Source: Streptomyces sp. SID8374
GTDB taxonomy: Bacteria > Actinomycetota > Actinomycetes > Streptomycetales > Streptomycetaceae
Direction of reading: 5' to 3'
Assembly (NCBI RefSeq): GCF_009865135.1
Contig: NZ_WWGH01000001.1
Location: 4,588,001-4,652,000 of the forward strand
Length of the DNA: 64,000 nucleotides
The position numbers were made by a program, and so were the translations under genes. Below, piece after piece: positions 1 through 7,494 of this stretch; positions within the stretch are counted from its first letter, which is position 1; each line of letters starts with the position of its first letter. The notes below the pieces were generated by a model. That model was not told the origin of the DNA, made no database searches, and worked only from the letters and a program-made list of their open reading frames with translations.

Positions 1-1
1 C

Positions 2-262
2 TGCTGGAGCGAGGACGTGAGTTGGGAGCGGGCGAGCGGGGACGCGACCCTCTACACGTGGTCCGTCGTCCACCGCAACGACCTGCCCCCGTTCGGGGAC
101 CGGGTTCCGTACGTGGCCGCTGTCGTCGACCTCGCCGAGGGGCCCCGGATGATGACGGAGGTCGTGGAGTGCGCGCACGGCGACCTCCGCATCGGTATGG
201 GGCTGACGGTCACGTTCCGGGAGGCGGGGGAGGCCGTACCGGTCTTCCGGCCCGCAGGCTGA
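2..262 (+). CDS. DUF35/OB-fold protein, C-terminal part (cut by window edge)
   Basis: The reading frame is open from base 2 (the start lies outside the window) and ends in TGA at 262. The visible 86 residues read CWSEDVSWERASGDATLYTW and continue through a beta-rich stretch ending in a G-M-G-L-x-V-x-F motif. This is the usual C-terminal OB-fold half of Zn-ribbon/OB-fold (DUF35) proteins, which partner SCP2-type thiolases as acyl-CoA binding subunits. The zinc ribbon expected at the N-terminus is off-window. Which thiolase it serves cannot be seen; the nearest one, at 4223-5401, lies on the other strand. Confidence 0.7.
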   Translation, partial: CWSEDVSWERASGDATLYTWSVVHRNDLPPFGDRVPYVAAVVDLAEGPRMMTEVVECAHGDLRIGMGLTVTFREAGEAVPVFRPAG

Positions 263-274
263 GGCCCACCGGTA

Positions 275-688
275 TCACTCGTCGCCCGCCGCCGGAGCCA
301 GCTGGGCCATCACCAGCCCGTGCAGCAGCTCCGGATCCACGAACTCGTCCTCCTCCGGCGCCCCGCACCGCCAGCTCAGCGGGTACGTGTTGCCGTCCGG
401 GGCGGGGATGCCCACCCACTCGTCACGCGTCGCGGGCCCGAAGCACTTCACGCCCGGCGGCCAGTCGTACCCGTCGCTCGCGCCCGGCGGGATCAGGAAG
501 TACGTCCACCGCGCCCCCGCCATCTCCCGCACCACAGGACCGGGCTCGCCCTCGGTCAGGGTCGCAAGATGCTGGAGGACGGCCTCGCCGCGGATGCCCC
601 GGAGCCGGATGGCGTCGAAGTGAATCCCGGTGAGGTGGAGTTGGTGCCCGGCGGCGGGTACCCATTCGGGGTGTTTCTTGCTCGTCAT
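275..688 (-). CDS. conserved Streptomyces small protein, function unknown
   Basis: 137 codons from ATG at 688. A GGGGGA element lies about 12 nt upstream; the in-frame ATG at 700 is directly on top of that element, so 688 is preferred. The protein starts MTSKKHPEWVPAAGHQLHLT and contains WTYFLIPPGA, WPPGVKCFG and GNTYPLSW, a pattern I recall from a very common Streptomyces family often found beside XRE-DUF5753/DUF397 pairs, as here. Some members are labelled DNA primase/polymerase-like, but I see no motif that proves this. It is divergent from the regulator at 766, leaving 77 bp for both promoters. No function is assigned. Confidence 0.75.
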   Translation of the reverse strand: MTSKKHPEWVPAAGHQLHLTGIHFDAIRLRGIRGEAVLQHLATLTEGEPGPVVREMAGARWTYFLIPPGASDGYDWPPGVKCFGPATRDEWVGIPAPDGNTYPLSWRCGAPEEDEFVDPELLHGLVMAQLAPAAGDE

Positions 689-765
689 GGCTATGAGCAT
701 TCCCCCGGCTGCGTAGCGTGACCAGCAGAACGCGGTCCACATCGATGCGATGTGAGGAGGGCGGG

Positions 766-1587
766 ATGGCTGTGGGGACGAGTAGCGAACCGACGCACGG
801 ACTGCGGCTCGTAGGAGATCTGATCCGTATCCACCGGGTGCGGGCCGGACACACGCAGAAGACGGCGGCGGACGTGCTGCTGATCTCGGAATCCCTGATG
901 GGCGCGGTCGAACGGGCGGAACGCATTCCCTCGCGCGACCTGCTGATGGACGCCGAGCGGCTGTTCGGGGCGAACGGGGCGCTGGAGGCGTGCTGCGAGC
1001 TGGTTGATGAGGAGAAGTACCCGCCGAAGTTCCTGGACTGGGCAAGGCTGGAACGGCTCGCGCGGGTCATCAGCGCGTACGAGACGATGCTGATCCCGGG
1101 CCTGCTCCAGACGGAGGCGTACGCGTACGCGCTGTACCGCTCGCGCGTACCGGCGTACTCGGAGGAGGAGATCATCCGGCACGTCGAAGCACGACTGGAA
1201 CGGCAGGCGGTGTTGACGCGCAAGTCGCCGCCGCGTATCGGGTACGTCATCGAGGAGTCGGTCCTGGACCGGACGCTGGGTGGACCGGAGGTGCTGAAGG
1301 AGCAGTTGCTGCACGTGCTGGACTGCATCGAGCGGTTCAACCACCTGACGGTTCAGGTGATGCCGTCGGACCAGCACATGCACGCGGGGTTGAACGGGCC
1401 CATGCAGTTGATGTCCACGGCGGAAGGCCGCAATCTGCTCTTCGCGGAGGCGCAGGGCGGCGGTAGGTTGATCTCGAAGCCGGATGTAGTGAGCGATCAG
1501 CTAGACCTCTTCGGCATTCTGCGGGCCCAGGCGCTCAACCCCTGGAAGTCGGCGGAGGTCATCGAGATGAAGGTGAGACAACTGTGA
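766..1587 (+). CDS. XRE-family regulator with DUF5753 domain
   Basis: 273 codons. The ATG at 766 is chosen because GAGGAGG lies at 754-760; an upstream in-frame start at 718 has no such site. Residues about 15-70 form a helix-turn-helix (LVGDLIRIHRVRAGHTQKTA followed by ISESLMGAVERAERIPS). The rest is the DUF5753 domain (DWARLERLARVISAYETMLI, PGLLQTEAYA, VQVMPSDQHMHAGLNGPMQL). Such regulators are numerous in Streptomyces and are typically encoded with a DUF397 protein that acts with them. The next gene is such a DUF397 protein and overlaps by 4 bp (GTGA), so the two are translationally coupled. Confidence 0.9.
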   Translation: MAVGTSSEPTHGLRLVGDLIRIHRVRAGHTQKTAADVLLISESLMGAVERAERIPSRDLLMDAERLFGANGALEACCELVDEEKYPPKFLDWARLERLARVISAYETMLIPGLLQTEAYAYALYRSRVPAYSEEEIIRHVEARLERQAVLTRKSPPRIGYVIEESVLDRTLGGPEVLKEQLLHVLDCIERFNHLTVQVMPSDQHMHAGLNGPMQLMSTAEGRNLLFAEAQGGGRLISKPDVVSDQLDLFGILRAQALNPWKSAEVIEMKVRQL

Positions 1588-1847
1588 GCCACGGACCCGG
1601 ACTGACCTGGTTCAAGTCCAGCTACAGCAACAACGAGGGCGAAGCCTGCATCGAAGTCGCCTACAACTGGCACAAGTCCAGCCACAGCGGCGACTTCCAG
1701 GACGCCTGCGTAGAGGTCGCCACCTGCCCCCACACCGTCCACGTCCGCGACTCCAAGGTCACCGACGGCCCCACCTTCGCCGTCGCCCCGGCCGCCTGGA
1801 CCGCCTTCCTGGACCACGCCACGGCCACCGGCACTATCAGGGGCTGA
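1584..1847 (+). CDS. DUF397 protein with duplicated N-terminal motif
   Basis: 87 codons, starting at GTG 1584 within the GTGA overlap with the DUF5753 regulator. DUF397 proteins are small partners of DUF5753 regulators (BldB/WhiJ-type modules in Streptomyces development). The hallmark W-x-KSSxS motif occurs twice: TWFKSSYSNNEGEACIEVAY at residues about 8-27 and NWHKSSHSGDFQDACVEVA at about 28-46. These are followed by a single VHVRDSK and the usual W-x-x-F end. The first motif therefore looks like an internal duplication of the domain start. Function is inferred from family and context. Confidence 0.9.
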   Translation: MSHGPGLTWFKSSYSNNEGEACIEVAYNWHKSSHSGDFQDACVEVATCPHTVHVRDSKVTDGPTFAVAPAAWTAFLDHATATGTIRG

Positions 1848-2432
1848 TCAGAGCCCCGGCGCCCCCCACACCGGGAACCACCGCGACAGGTCCTTCTCCA
1901 CCCGGAGGTCGTCCCCGAGGGCGCCGCGTACCTGGAGTTCCAGCTGGTTGTCCCGCTTCTCGGCGTCGCCGGGGAGCGGGGCGAACGGGTAGAACGTGCC
2001 GCGCTTGTAGAGGTAGACCAAGGCCAGCGCACGGCCCTCCGAGTCCCGGAAGCCGATCAGTGAGCAGAGCAGGTGCGGGCCGAAGCCGCCGTCCTGGAGC
2101 AGGGTGTTCACCGCGTGCAGGTCGTTGACCAGGCCCGCCGTGTCGTCGGCCGGGTGGGTGGCGAGCAGCCAGGTGTAGCCGTACGCGTCCCGGCTGAACT
2201 CCACCGGGATGCCGCCGCGCTCCGTGTCCGCGTCCAGCAGCTCCCGTACGTCCTCCTGGAGGCGGGCGAAACCGCCGCCCTCCACGCCCGCGAAGCAGAC
2301 CGAGCCCAGACCCGTCGGCGTGAAGCCGGTGGCGGCCTGGAGGGTGAGGGCGGCCGAGGGGACGGCGAAGAGCTGGTCGAGGTCGGGGCGGACGGGTTTG
2401 CTGCGGCCGAGGATGGCGTCGAGCAGGCCCAC
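1848..2432 (-). CDS. pspAB: PspA-associated protein PspAB
   Basis: 194 codons from GTG 2432, with AAGGAG 9 nt upstream. The sequence MGLLDAILGRSKPVRPDLDQ, then LTLQAATGFTPTGLGSVCFA and LIGFRDSEGRALALVYLYKR, matches my recollection of the actinobacterial PspAB family. These are soluble proteins encoded with PspA/HtpX envelope-stress genes. It lies 23 bp after htpX on the same strand, consistent with a two-gene operon. No pspA is in the window, so PspA would have to be encoded elsewhere. The biochemical role of PspAB is not established. Confidence 0.8.
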   Translation of the reverse strand: MGLLDAILGRSKPVRPDLDQLFAVPSAALTLQAATGFTPTGLGSVCFAGVEGGGFARLQEDVRELLDADTERGGIPVEFSRDAYGYTWLLATHPADDTAGLVNDLHAVNTLLQDGGFGPHLLCSLIGFRDSEGRALALVYLYKRGTFYPFAPLPGDAEKRDNQLELQVRGALGDDLRVEKDLSRWFPVWGAPGL

Positions 2433-2455
2433 GGGCGTAACTCCTTGAAGACGGC

Positions 2456-3364
2456 TTAACGGGACAGGTCGGTGGAGATGCGGGACAGCTGGTCCAGCCG
2501 CTGTTCCAGCGTCGGGTGCGAGGAGAACAGCCGGCCCAGGGACTCCTTCGAGGAGAACGCGGGCATGAAGTAGAACGCGTTGTACGGCTCCGCCTTGCGC
2601 AGGTCCTCGGTCGGGATGCGGGCCATCTGCCCGCTGACCTTGGTCAGGGCCGAGGCGAGGGCGGAGGGCCTGCCGGTGAGGAGGGCGGCGGCGCGGTCGG
2701 CGGAGAGTTCCCGGTAGCGGGAGAGCAGCCGGGTGAGCAGGAAGCTGATCGCGTACACGACGGCGCTGATCAGCGGGATCAGCAGGAGCAGGATGCCTGC
2801 CGGGTCATTGCCGGGGCGGCTGCGCGCGAACCCGCCCCACAGGGCGATGCGGGTGATGATCCCGGCCAGCACGCCGAGGAACGAGGCGATCGTCATGACG
2901 GCGACGTCCCGGTGCGCGACATGCGACATCTCGTGGGCGAGGACGCCCTCCAGCTCTTCGGGCTCCAGTCTGCGGAGCAGCCCGGTCGTGGCGCAGACGA
3001 GGGCGGTCTTCTCGCTGCGGCCGGTGGCGAACGCGTTCGGTACGTCACTCTCGGCAATGGCCACCTTGGGCTTCGGCATATCGGCGAGCGCGCAGATGCG
3101 GTCGATGGTGCCGTGCAGCTCGGGGGCCTGTTCGGGGGTGACCTCGCGGGCGCCCATGCCGTACGCCGCGATGCGGTCACTGAACCAGAACTGGGCGATG
3201 AACAGGCCGCCGGTGATGATCAGGATGATCGGCCAGGAGCCGCGCAGGGCCGCGAGGAGCACGCCCACGAAGACGACGTAGAGCAGGCCGATCAGGAACA
3301 TGGTGGTGACCATGCGACCGGTCAGGCCCCGGTCGGGGGCGTAGCGCGAACGGGCTCGTGGCAT
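2456..3364 (-). CDS. htpX: HtpX membrane zinc metalloprotease
   Basis: 302 codons from ATG 3364, with GGGAGG 6 nt upstream. HtpX is an M48 membrane protease that degrades damaged membrane proteins. Two hydrophobic segments near the N-terminus (residues about 20-40 and 45-62) precede the zinc site HEMSH at residues 144-148. Two further membrane segments flank RELSADRAA, which carries the distal glutamate ligand. The C-terminus has the M48 hallmark FSSHPTLEQRL. Length and order are normal for the family. It is the first gene of an htpX-pspAB pair, which suggests a role in envelope stress. Confidence 0.95.
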   Translation of the reverse strand: MPRARSRYAPDRGLTGRMVTTMFLIGLLYVVFVGVLLAALRGSWPIILIITGGLFIAQFWFSDRIAAYGMGAREVTPEQAPELHGTIDRICALADMPKPKVAIAESDVPNAFATGRSEKTALVCATTGLLRRLEPEELEGVLAHEMSHVAHRDVAVMTIASFLGVLAGIITRIALWGGFARSRPGNDPAGILLLLIPLISAVVYAISFLLTRLLSRYRELSADRAAALLTGRPSALASALTKVSGQMARIPTEDLRKAEPYNAFYFMPAFSSKESLGRLFSSHPTLEQRLDQLSRISTDLSR

Positions 3365-3441
3365 CGGTGCCTCCCAACAGCTCGGCTTCCTCCATAGTGC
3401 CCCTTTCCTGTTGAAACCGAGTAAGGGGTGGGTGGCGCCGG

Positions 3442-4161
3442 TCAGGGCCAGAGCAGCTCGCGGGCCCAGGTTCCGGTCTCCGGGGCCGGTGCCGTCCCGG
3501 TCTCCGGGGTCGTCTCCGTACGGCGGCGGTAGCGGAGTCGGATGTGGCGGCGGCGGGCGTCGCCCTGGAAGAACTCGACCTCGGCCGGTTCGACCACGTA
3601 CCGGGTCCAGGTCGGAGCCTCGGCGTCCGGTTCCGCCCGGGCCCGCTCCCAGGCCGCGTCCGCCGCCCGGTGGAGGGCCGCCACGGAACCCACAACCGCG
3701 CTCTGCGTACCGGTCAGCGCGGCGGCGAGGGCCCCGGTGGAGCGGGCGTGCAGGTCGGCGTGGCTCTCGGCCGGGGTGCAGCGGAGGACGGGGCCCCGGA
3801 CCCGTACCTGCCGTCCCAGGCTCGGCCAGTAGAAGCCGAGCGCGGCGTACGGGCGGGCCGCGAGCTGGTGGCCCTTGGCGCTGGTGGCGTGCGAGGCGAA
3901 GTGGAAGCCGCGCTCGTCGGCGTCGTGGAGGAGCAGGGTGCGTACGTCGGGGAGGCCGTCGGCGTCCGCCGTGGCCAGCGACATCGCGTGCGGCTCGGGC
4001 TGCCCGGCCGCCACCGCGTCCGCGAACCAGGCGTGGAAGAGGGGGAGGGGCGCGGGCGGGGCGTCCGCCGGGTCGAAGGCAGGCAGCTCGGTGTCCCAGA
4101 CGCGCTGGGCGTGCAGGAGGGCGGAGAAGGGGCGCGGGGTGCTTGCGGCGGCTTCGCTCAT
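3442..4161 (-). CDS. pyridoxal 5'-phosphate synthase (PdxH-type oxidase)
   Basis: 239 codons from ATG 4161; AGGTGGA lies about 9 nt upstream, so the in-frame GTG at 4185 is less likely. The fold is that of FMN-dependent pyridoxamine/pyridoxine phosphate oxidases. MSLATADADGLPDVRTLLLH is the N-terminal FMN-binding strand, FHFASHATSAKGHQLAARPY and ALGFYWPSLGRQVRVRGPV form the core, and VEFFQGDARRRHIRLRYRR is the C-terminal signature. PdxH oxidises PNP or PMP to PLP. The C-terminus has a short proline/threonine-rich insert before ARELLWP. A second PdxH-like paralogue is common in Streptomyces, so substrate identity is not certain. Convergent and divergent neighbours give no operon clue. Confidence 0.85.
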   Translation of the reverse strand: MSEAAASTPRPFSALLHAQRVWDTELPAFDPADAPPAPLPLFHAWFADAVAAGQPEPHAMSLATADADGLPDVRTLLLHDADERGFHFASHATSAKGHQLAARPYAALGFYWPSLGRQVRVRGPVLRCTPAESHADLHARSTGALAAALTGTQSAVVGSVAALHRAADAAWERARAEPDAEAPTWTRYVVEPAEVEFFQGDARRRHIRLRYRRRTETTPETGTAPAPETGTWARELLWP

Positions 4162-4222
4162 GGGGTCATTCCACCTGATCCCCACCCGTGGGGGGCCGAC
4201 CGGGCCCGCCCTGAAGCCCTCC

Positions 4223-5401
4223 TCACCCCCGCCCCAGCACCACCGTCCCCGACGAGCAGAACCAGCCGCCCGTCCCCGACGCCACCGCCAGCTCCGGGAG
4301 GCGGCCGCCGGCCTTGCGGACCTGGCGCTCCCCGGCCTCGCCGCGTAGCTGGCGTACCGCCTCCACCAGCAGGAACAGGCCGCGCATCCCGGGATGGCAG
4401 GCGGAGAGGCCGCCGCCGTCCGTGTTCACCGGTAGCTCGCCGCGCACGCCCGTGCGGCCCTTCTCGACGAACGCGCCGCCCTCCCCCTTCGCGCAGAACC
4501 CCAGGTCCTCCAGCGTCACCAGCGTCATGTACGTGAACGCGTCGTAGATCTCCGCCAGGTCGATCTCGGAGGGGCGCACCCCGGCCCGTTCGAAGGCGAG
4601 GCGGCCCGAGACGGCTGCCGGGGAGACCGTGAAGTCCTCCCACTCCGACATCGTGGAGTGGGAGGCGGACTCCCCGGTGCCCAGGATCCAGACGGGGGCC
4701 TTCGCCGTGTCCCGTACGTACTCCTCCGCCGCCAGCAGCACCGCGCACCCCCCGTCGCTGCGGATGCAGCAGTGCAGCTTGGTGAACGGGTCCGCGATCA
4801 TCGGTCCGGAGAGGACCTCGTCGACCGTGATCGGGGTGCGGAACATCGCGTCCGGGTTGGCCGCCGCGTTCGCCCGGGCCGTCACCGCCACCTCGGCCAG
4901 CTGCTCCAGCGTCGTGCCGTACGCGTGCATATGGCGGCGGGCGGCCATCGCGTACTTGGCGATCAGGCTGTGCCCGTACGGCACCTCGAACTGCAACGGC
5001 CCCCGCGCCCCGAACGACAGGTTCGACGTGCGGCGGCCCGCCCTGATGTCGGCCCGGGCCGTGGAGCCGTAGACCAGGAGCACCGCCCGCGCCCGGCCCG
5101 CCGCGATCGCGTCCGCCGCGTGGGCCGCCATCACCTCCCAGGTGGCGCCGCCCACCGCCGTGGAGTCGACCCAGGTGGGCCGCAGCCCCAGGTACTCCGC
5201 GATCTCCACCGGGGCCAGCGTCCCGAGCCCGGCCGAGGCGAAGCCGTCGACCACCGACCGCTCCAGGCCGGAGTCGGCCAGCGCACGGCGGGCCGCCTGG
5301 GCGTGCAGGGCGTACGGGGTGGCGTCGTCGGCGCGCCCGCACTCCGCGAGCGCGATGCCGACGACAGCGACCTTGCGGGGGAGGCGGGAGGAGGCAGGCA
5401 T
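4223..5401 (-). CDS. lipid-transfer-type thiolase (Ltp/SCP2-like)
   Basis: 392 codons from ATG 5401. No Shine-Dalgarno is visible; the 19-bp TetR-type palindrome ends only 2 nt upstream, which suggests a leaderless or very short-leader transcript. The protein belongs to the thiolase superfamily branch annotated as lipid-transfer proteins or acetyl-CoA acetyltransferases: AVVGIALAECG, SDGGCAVLLAAEEYVRDTAK, IDLAEIYDAFTYMTLVTLED and the glycine-rich NTDGGGLSACHPGMRGLFLL. Members of this group act as thiolases or, with a DUF35 partner, as retro-aldolases on 3-hydroxyacyl-CoAs of cyclic substrates. A paralogue lies at 15025-16173. Substrate unknown. Confidence 0.85.
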   Translation of the reverse strand: MPASSRLPRKVAVVGIALAECGRADDATPYALHAQAARRALADSGLERSVVDGFASAGLGTLAPVEIAEYLGLRPTWVDSTAVGGATWEVMAAHAADAIAAGRARAVLLVYGSTARADIRAGRRTSNLSFGARGPLQFEVPYGHSLIAKYAMAARRHMHAYGTTLEQLAEVAVTARANAAANPDAMFRTPITVDEVLSGPMIADPFTKLHCCIRSDGGCAVLLAAEEYVRDTAKAPVWILGTGESASHSTMSEWEDFTVSPAAVSGRLAFERAGVRPSEIDLAEIYDAFTYMTLVTLEDLGFCAKGEGGAFVEKGRTGVRGELPVNTDGGGLSACHPGMRGLFLLVEAVRQLRGEAGERQVRKAGGRLPELAVASGTGGWFCSSGTVVLGRG

Positions 5402-5403
5402 GA

Positions 5404-5422
5404 ATCTGACGGTACATCAGAT
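5404..5422. promoter_or_regulatory. TetR-type operator copy 1
   Basis: ATCTGACGGTACATCAGAT: a 6-bp inverted repeat (ATCTGA/TCAGAT) with a 7-nt spacer. It abuts the start codon of the thiolase gene at 5401 and matches four other sites in the window (5518, 8134, 16227, 21635). Assignment to the TetR protein at 7495-8142 is inferred, because one copy covers that gene's own start. Confidence 0.75.
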
Positions 5423-5517
5423 GAGTGGGTGCGTAACCGTGCGTGCGCGTGACTTCCGCACCCCTGTACGCGTGTGTGCGTGTGCGGGACTCTGGGAATC
5501 GGCGCGCTCCGTACGTA

Positions 5518-5536
5518 ATATGACGGACCGTCAGAT
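5518..5536. promoter_or_regulatory. TetR-type operator copy 2
   Basis: ATATGACGGACCGTCAGAT. It contains TGACGG-A-CCGTCA, which is palindromic apart from the centre. It ends 39 nt upstream of the acyl-CoA dehydrogenase start (5576) and lies in the 174-bp intergenic region shared with the divergent thiolase gene. It is the same 19-bp register as copies 1, 3, 4 and 5. Confidence 0.75.
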
Positions 5537-5575
5537 CGGGAGCCGCTCCGGTTCCTGAAGGGGAGGAGCCCGACG

Positions 5576-6874
5576 ATGGACGCCGCCTTCACCGCGGAAC
5601 AGGACGAGATCCGCCGCACCCTGCGCGACCTGCTCGCCAAGTACGGCGGACCCGGCGAGGTCCGTGCCGCCGTACGCACCGCCGAGGGCCACGACCCGGC
5701 CCTGTGGCGCCGCCTCGCCCAGGAGCTCGGGCTGCCCGGGCTGGCGCTCCCGGAGGAGTACGGCGGGGCCGGCTGCACCCCCACCGAGCTGGCCCTCGCC
5801 TGTGAGGAGACCGGCCGCGCCCTGCTGCCCTCCCCGCTGCTCGCCACCGCCGTACTCGCCGCGCCCCTGATCACCGCCCTGGGGACCCCGGCACAGCGCG
5901 CCGGGCTGCTGCCCCGGATCGCCGACGGGACCCTGACCGCCGCGCTCGCCGTCCCCGGCGGGTCGATGGCGCTCGCCCTCGGGCTCACGGACGACAACCG
6001 GGCCGCCGCCTGGGCGGGTGGCGGCCGGGCGGGCGGCGTCCAGGCCCGCCGGGAGCCCGAGGGCGGGGGCTGGCGGCTCTACGGGCAGGCCGAACGGGTG
6101 CTGGACGGGCACAGCGCCGGGGTCCTTCTCGTCGCCGCCCATACCGGCGGCTATCCGCGCAGCCGGACGCTCCTCTTCCTGGTGCGGGCCGGGACCTTCC
6201 TGGTGCCCGCCGGGACCGAAGGGCGGACCGCGCCCGAGAGGCTGACGGCGTCCGAGGGGATGACCGCGTCCGAAAGGCTGACCGCGTCCAATGGGCTGAC
6301 GCGGACCCGGCTGACCGCCATGGACGAGACCCGGCCCCTCGCCCGCCTCGAACTGCGCGACACCGCGGCCGAACTGCTCGGCCCGGACGAGGCCGCCGAT
6401 GTGTGCGGCGCGCTTGCCGACACCGGGCGCATCGCCGCCGCCGTTCTGGCCGCCGAGGCGGTCGGCGCGGCGGCGGGGGCGCTGGAGCGAACCGTGGCGT
6501 ACGTGAAGGAGCGCGAGCAGTTCGGCCGGGCCATCGGGTCGTTCCAGGCGGTCAAGCACCGCCTGGCCGACCTGTACGTACGGGTGGAGGCGGCCCGCTC
6601 CGCCGCGTACTACGCCGCCTGGGACCCGGCGGCGGGGCCGCTCGCGCTGGCCCAGGCGCTGGAGGCGGCCCGGATCACCGCCGGTGAGGCCGTACAGCTG
6701 CACGGCGGTATCGGCTTCACCTGGGAGCACGAGGCGCATCTGTACGTGAAGCGGGCGGCGGGCGACGAGCTGCTCTTCGGGCCCGTACACCGGCTGCGCG
6801 ACCATGCGGCGGGGCGGGCCGGGCTCTTCGGGGGCGTAACGGCGGACGGCCTTGCGCACGGGGTGGCCGTCTGA
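5576..6874 (+). CDS. acyl-CoA dehydrogenase (FadE-type)
   Basis: 432 codons from ATG 5576, with GGGGAGGAG 7 nt upstream. This flavoenzyme introduces the alpha-beta double bond in acyl-CoA. The N-terminal helical domain starts MDAAFTAEQDEIRRTLRDLL and includes LALPEEYGGAGCTPTELALA. The C-terminal FAD-binding part carries REQFGRAIGSFQAVKHRLAD and QLHGGIGFTWEHEAHLYVKR. Residues about 221-246 hold an in-frame tandem repeat (ERLTAS, EGMTAS, ERLTAS, NGLTRT) that looks like an insertion in the middle beta-domain. Only one such gene is present, whereas steroid-type dehydrogenases often work as two different subunits. It overlaps the next gene by 1 bp. Confidence 0.9.
   Translation: MDAAFTAEQDEIRRTLRDLLAKYGGPGEVRAAVRTAEGHDPALWRRLAQELGLPGLALPEEYGGAGCTPTELALACEETGRALLPSPLLATAVLAAPLITALGTPAQRAGLLPRIADGTLTAALAVPGGSMALALGLTDDNRAAAWAGGGRAGGVQARREPEGGGWRLYGQAERVLDGHSAGVLLVAAHTGGYPRSRTLLFLVRAGTFLVPAGTEGRTAPERLTASEGMTASERLTASNGLTRTRLTAMDETRPLARLELRDTAAELLGPDEAADVCGALADTGRIAAAVLAAEAVGAAAGALERTVAYVKEREQFGRAIGSFQAVKHRLADLYVRVEAARSAAYYAAWDPAAGPLALAQALEAARITAGEAVQLHGGIGFTWEHEAHLYVKRAAGDELLFGPVHRLRDHAAGRAGLFGGVTADGLAHGVAV
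6239..6310 (+). repeat. 18-bp tandem repeat inside the acyl-CoA dehydrogenase gene
   Basis: Four consecutive imperfect 18-bp units (6239, 6257, 6275, 6293) with the common core CTGACCGCGTCC. Period 18 keeps the frame and encodes six-residue units of the form (E/N)-x-(L/M)-T-x-(S/T). A further partial match (CTGACCGCC) follows at 6311. Confidence 0.8.
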
Positions 6875-7359
6875 TGGCCGGTGACCGGGCCGCCCGGCTC
6901 ATCCAGAAGGTCTCCTCGACCCGCGCCTTCGCCCGGATCGCCCCGCACGTCGTCCCCGTCATGGACCGCACCGTCCACCGGCTCACCCGGGGCAAGGTGC
7001 TGCCCAGCGCGCGGATGCTGCCGGGGCTCGTCCTGACGGTGCCGGGTGCGCGCAGCGGGCGGCCCCGGGTGACCCCGCTGGCCTGTATGCCGGAGGGTGA
7101 GTCCGAGAGCACCTGGATCCTGGTCGGCAGCAACTTCGGCCGTACGGGGCATCCGGCCTGGACCGCGAATCTGCTGGCCCGCCCGGAGGAGGCCGTCATC
7201 AGCTGGCGGGGCCGGGACATCCCGGTGCGGGCGCGGCTGCTGGAGGGGGCGGAGCGGGAGGAGGTGTGGCGGGTGGCGCTGACGTTCTGGCCGCCGTACG
7301 CGGCGTACCAGGCGCGGGTGGATCGGCAGATCCGGCTCTTCCGGCTGGAGCGGCGGTAG
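6874..7359 (+). CDS. deazaflavin-dependent nitroreductase-family protein (Ddn-like)
   Basis: 161 codons from ATG 6874, overlapping the dehydrogenase stop by 1 bp, so the two are co-translated. The sequence PGLVLTVPGARSGRPRVTPL, VGSNFGRTGHPAWTANLLAR and WPPYAAYQARVDRQIRLFRL is the signature of the DUF385/Ddn family. These are small split-barrel proteins that bind cofactor F420 and reduce quinones, nitro compounds or enones. F420 is made by streptomycetes. In this context it may reduce an unsaturated ring or enone intermediate of the same catabolic route; this is inference from co-transcription. Confidence 0.85.
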   Translation: MAGDRAARLIQKVSSTRAFARIAPHVVPVMDRTVHRLTRGKVLPSARMLPGLVLTVPGARSGRPRVTPLACMPEGESESTWILVGSNFGRTGHPAWTANLLARPEEAVISWRGRDIPVRARLLEGAEREEVWRVALTFWPPYAAYQARVDRQIRLFRLERR

Positions 7360-7388
7360 TCCGCCGTCCGTCGGTCCCGTCCGGGAAC

Positions 7389-7435
7389 ACCGACGGCGGA
7401 CCACCGGCAGGGGTGCGTGGTGGTCCGCCGTCGGT
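7389..7435. terminator. bidirectional terminator hairpin
   Basis: A perfect 17-bp inverted repeat (7389-7405 with 7419-7435) around a 13-nt loop, lying between the convergent genes ending at 7359 (+) and 7495 (-). No U-tract follows, which is normal for Streptomyces. Confidence 0.85.
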
Positions 7436-7494
7436 GAGACAGGACGTGCCGGTTGGGCGTACGGGTGAGGCGTGCGGGTGGGCTGCCTCGCGGA

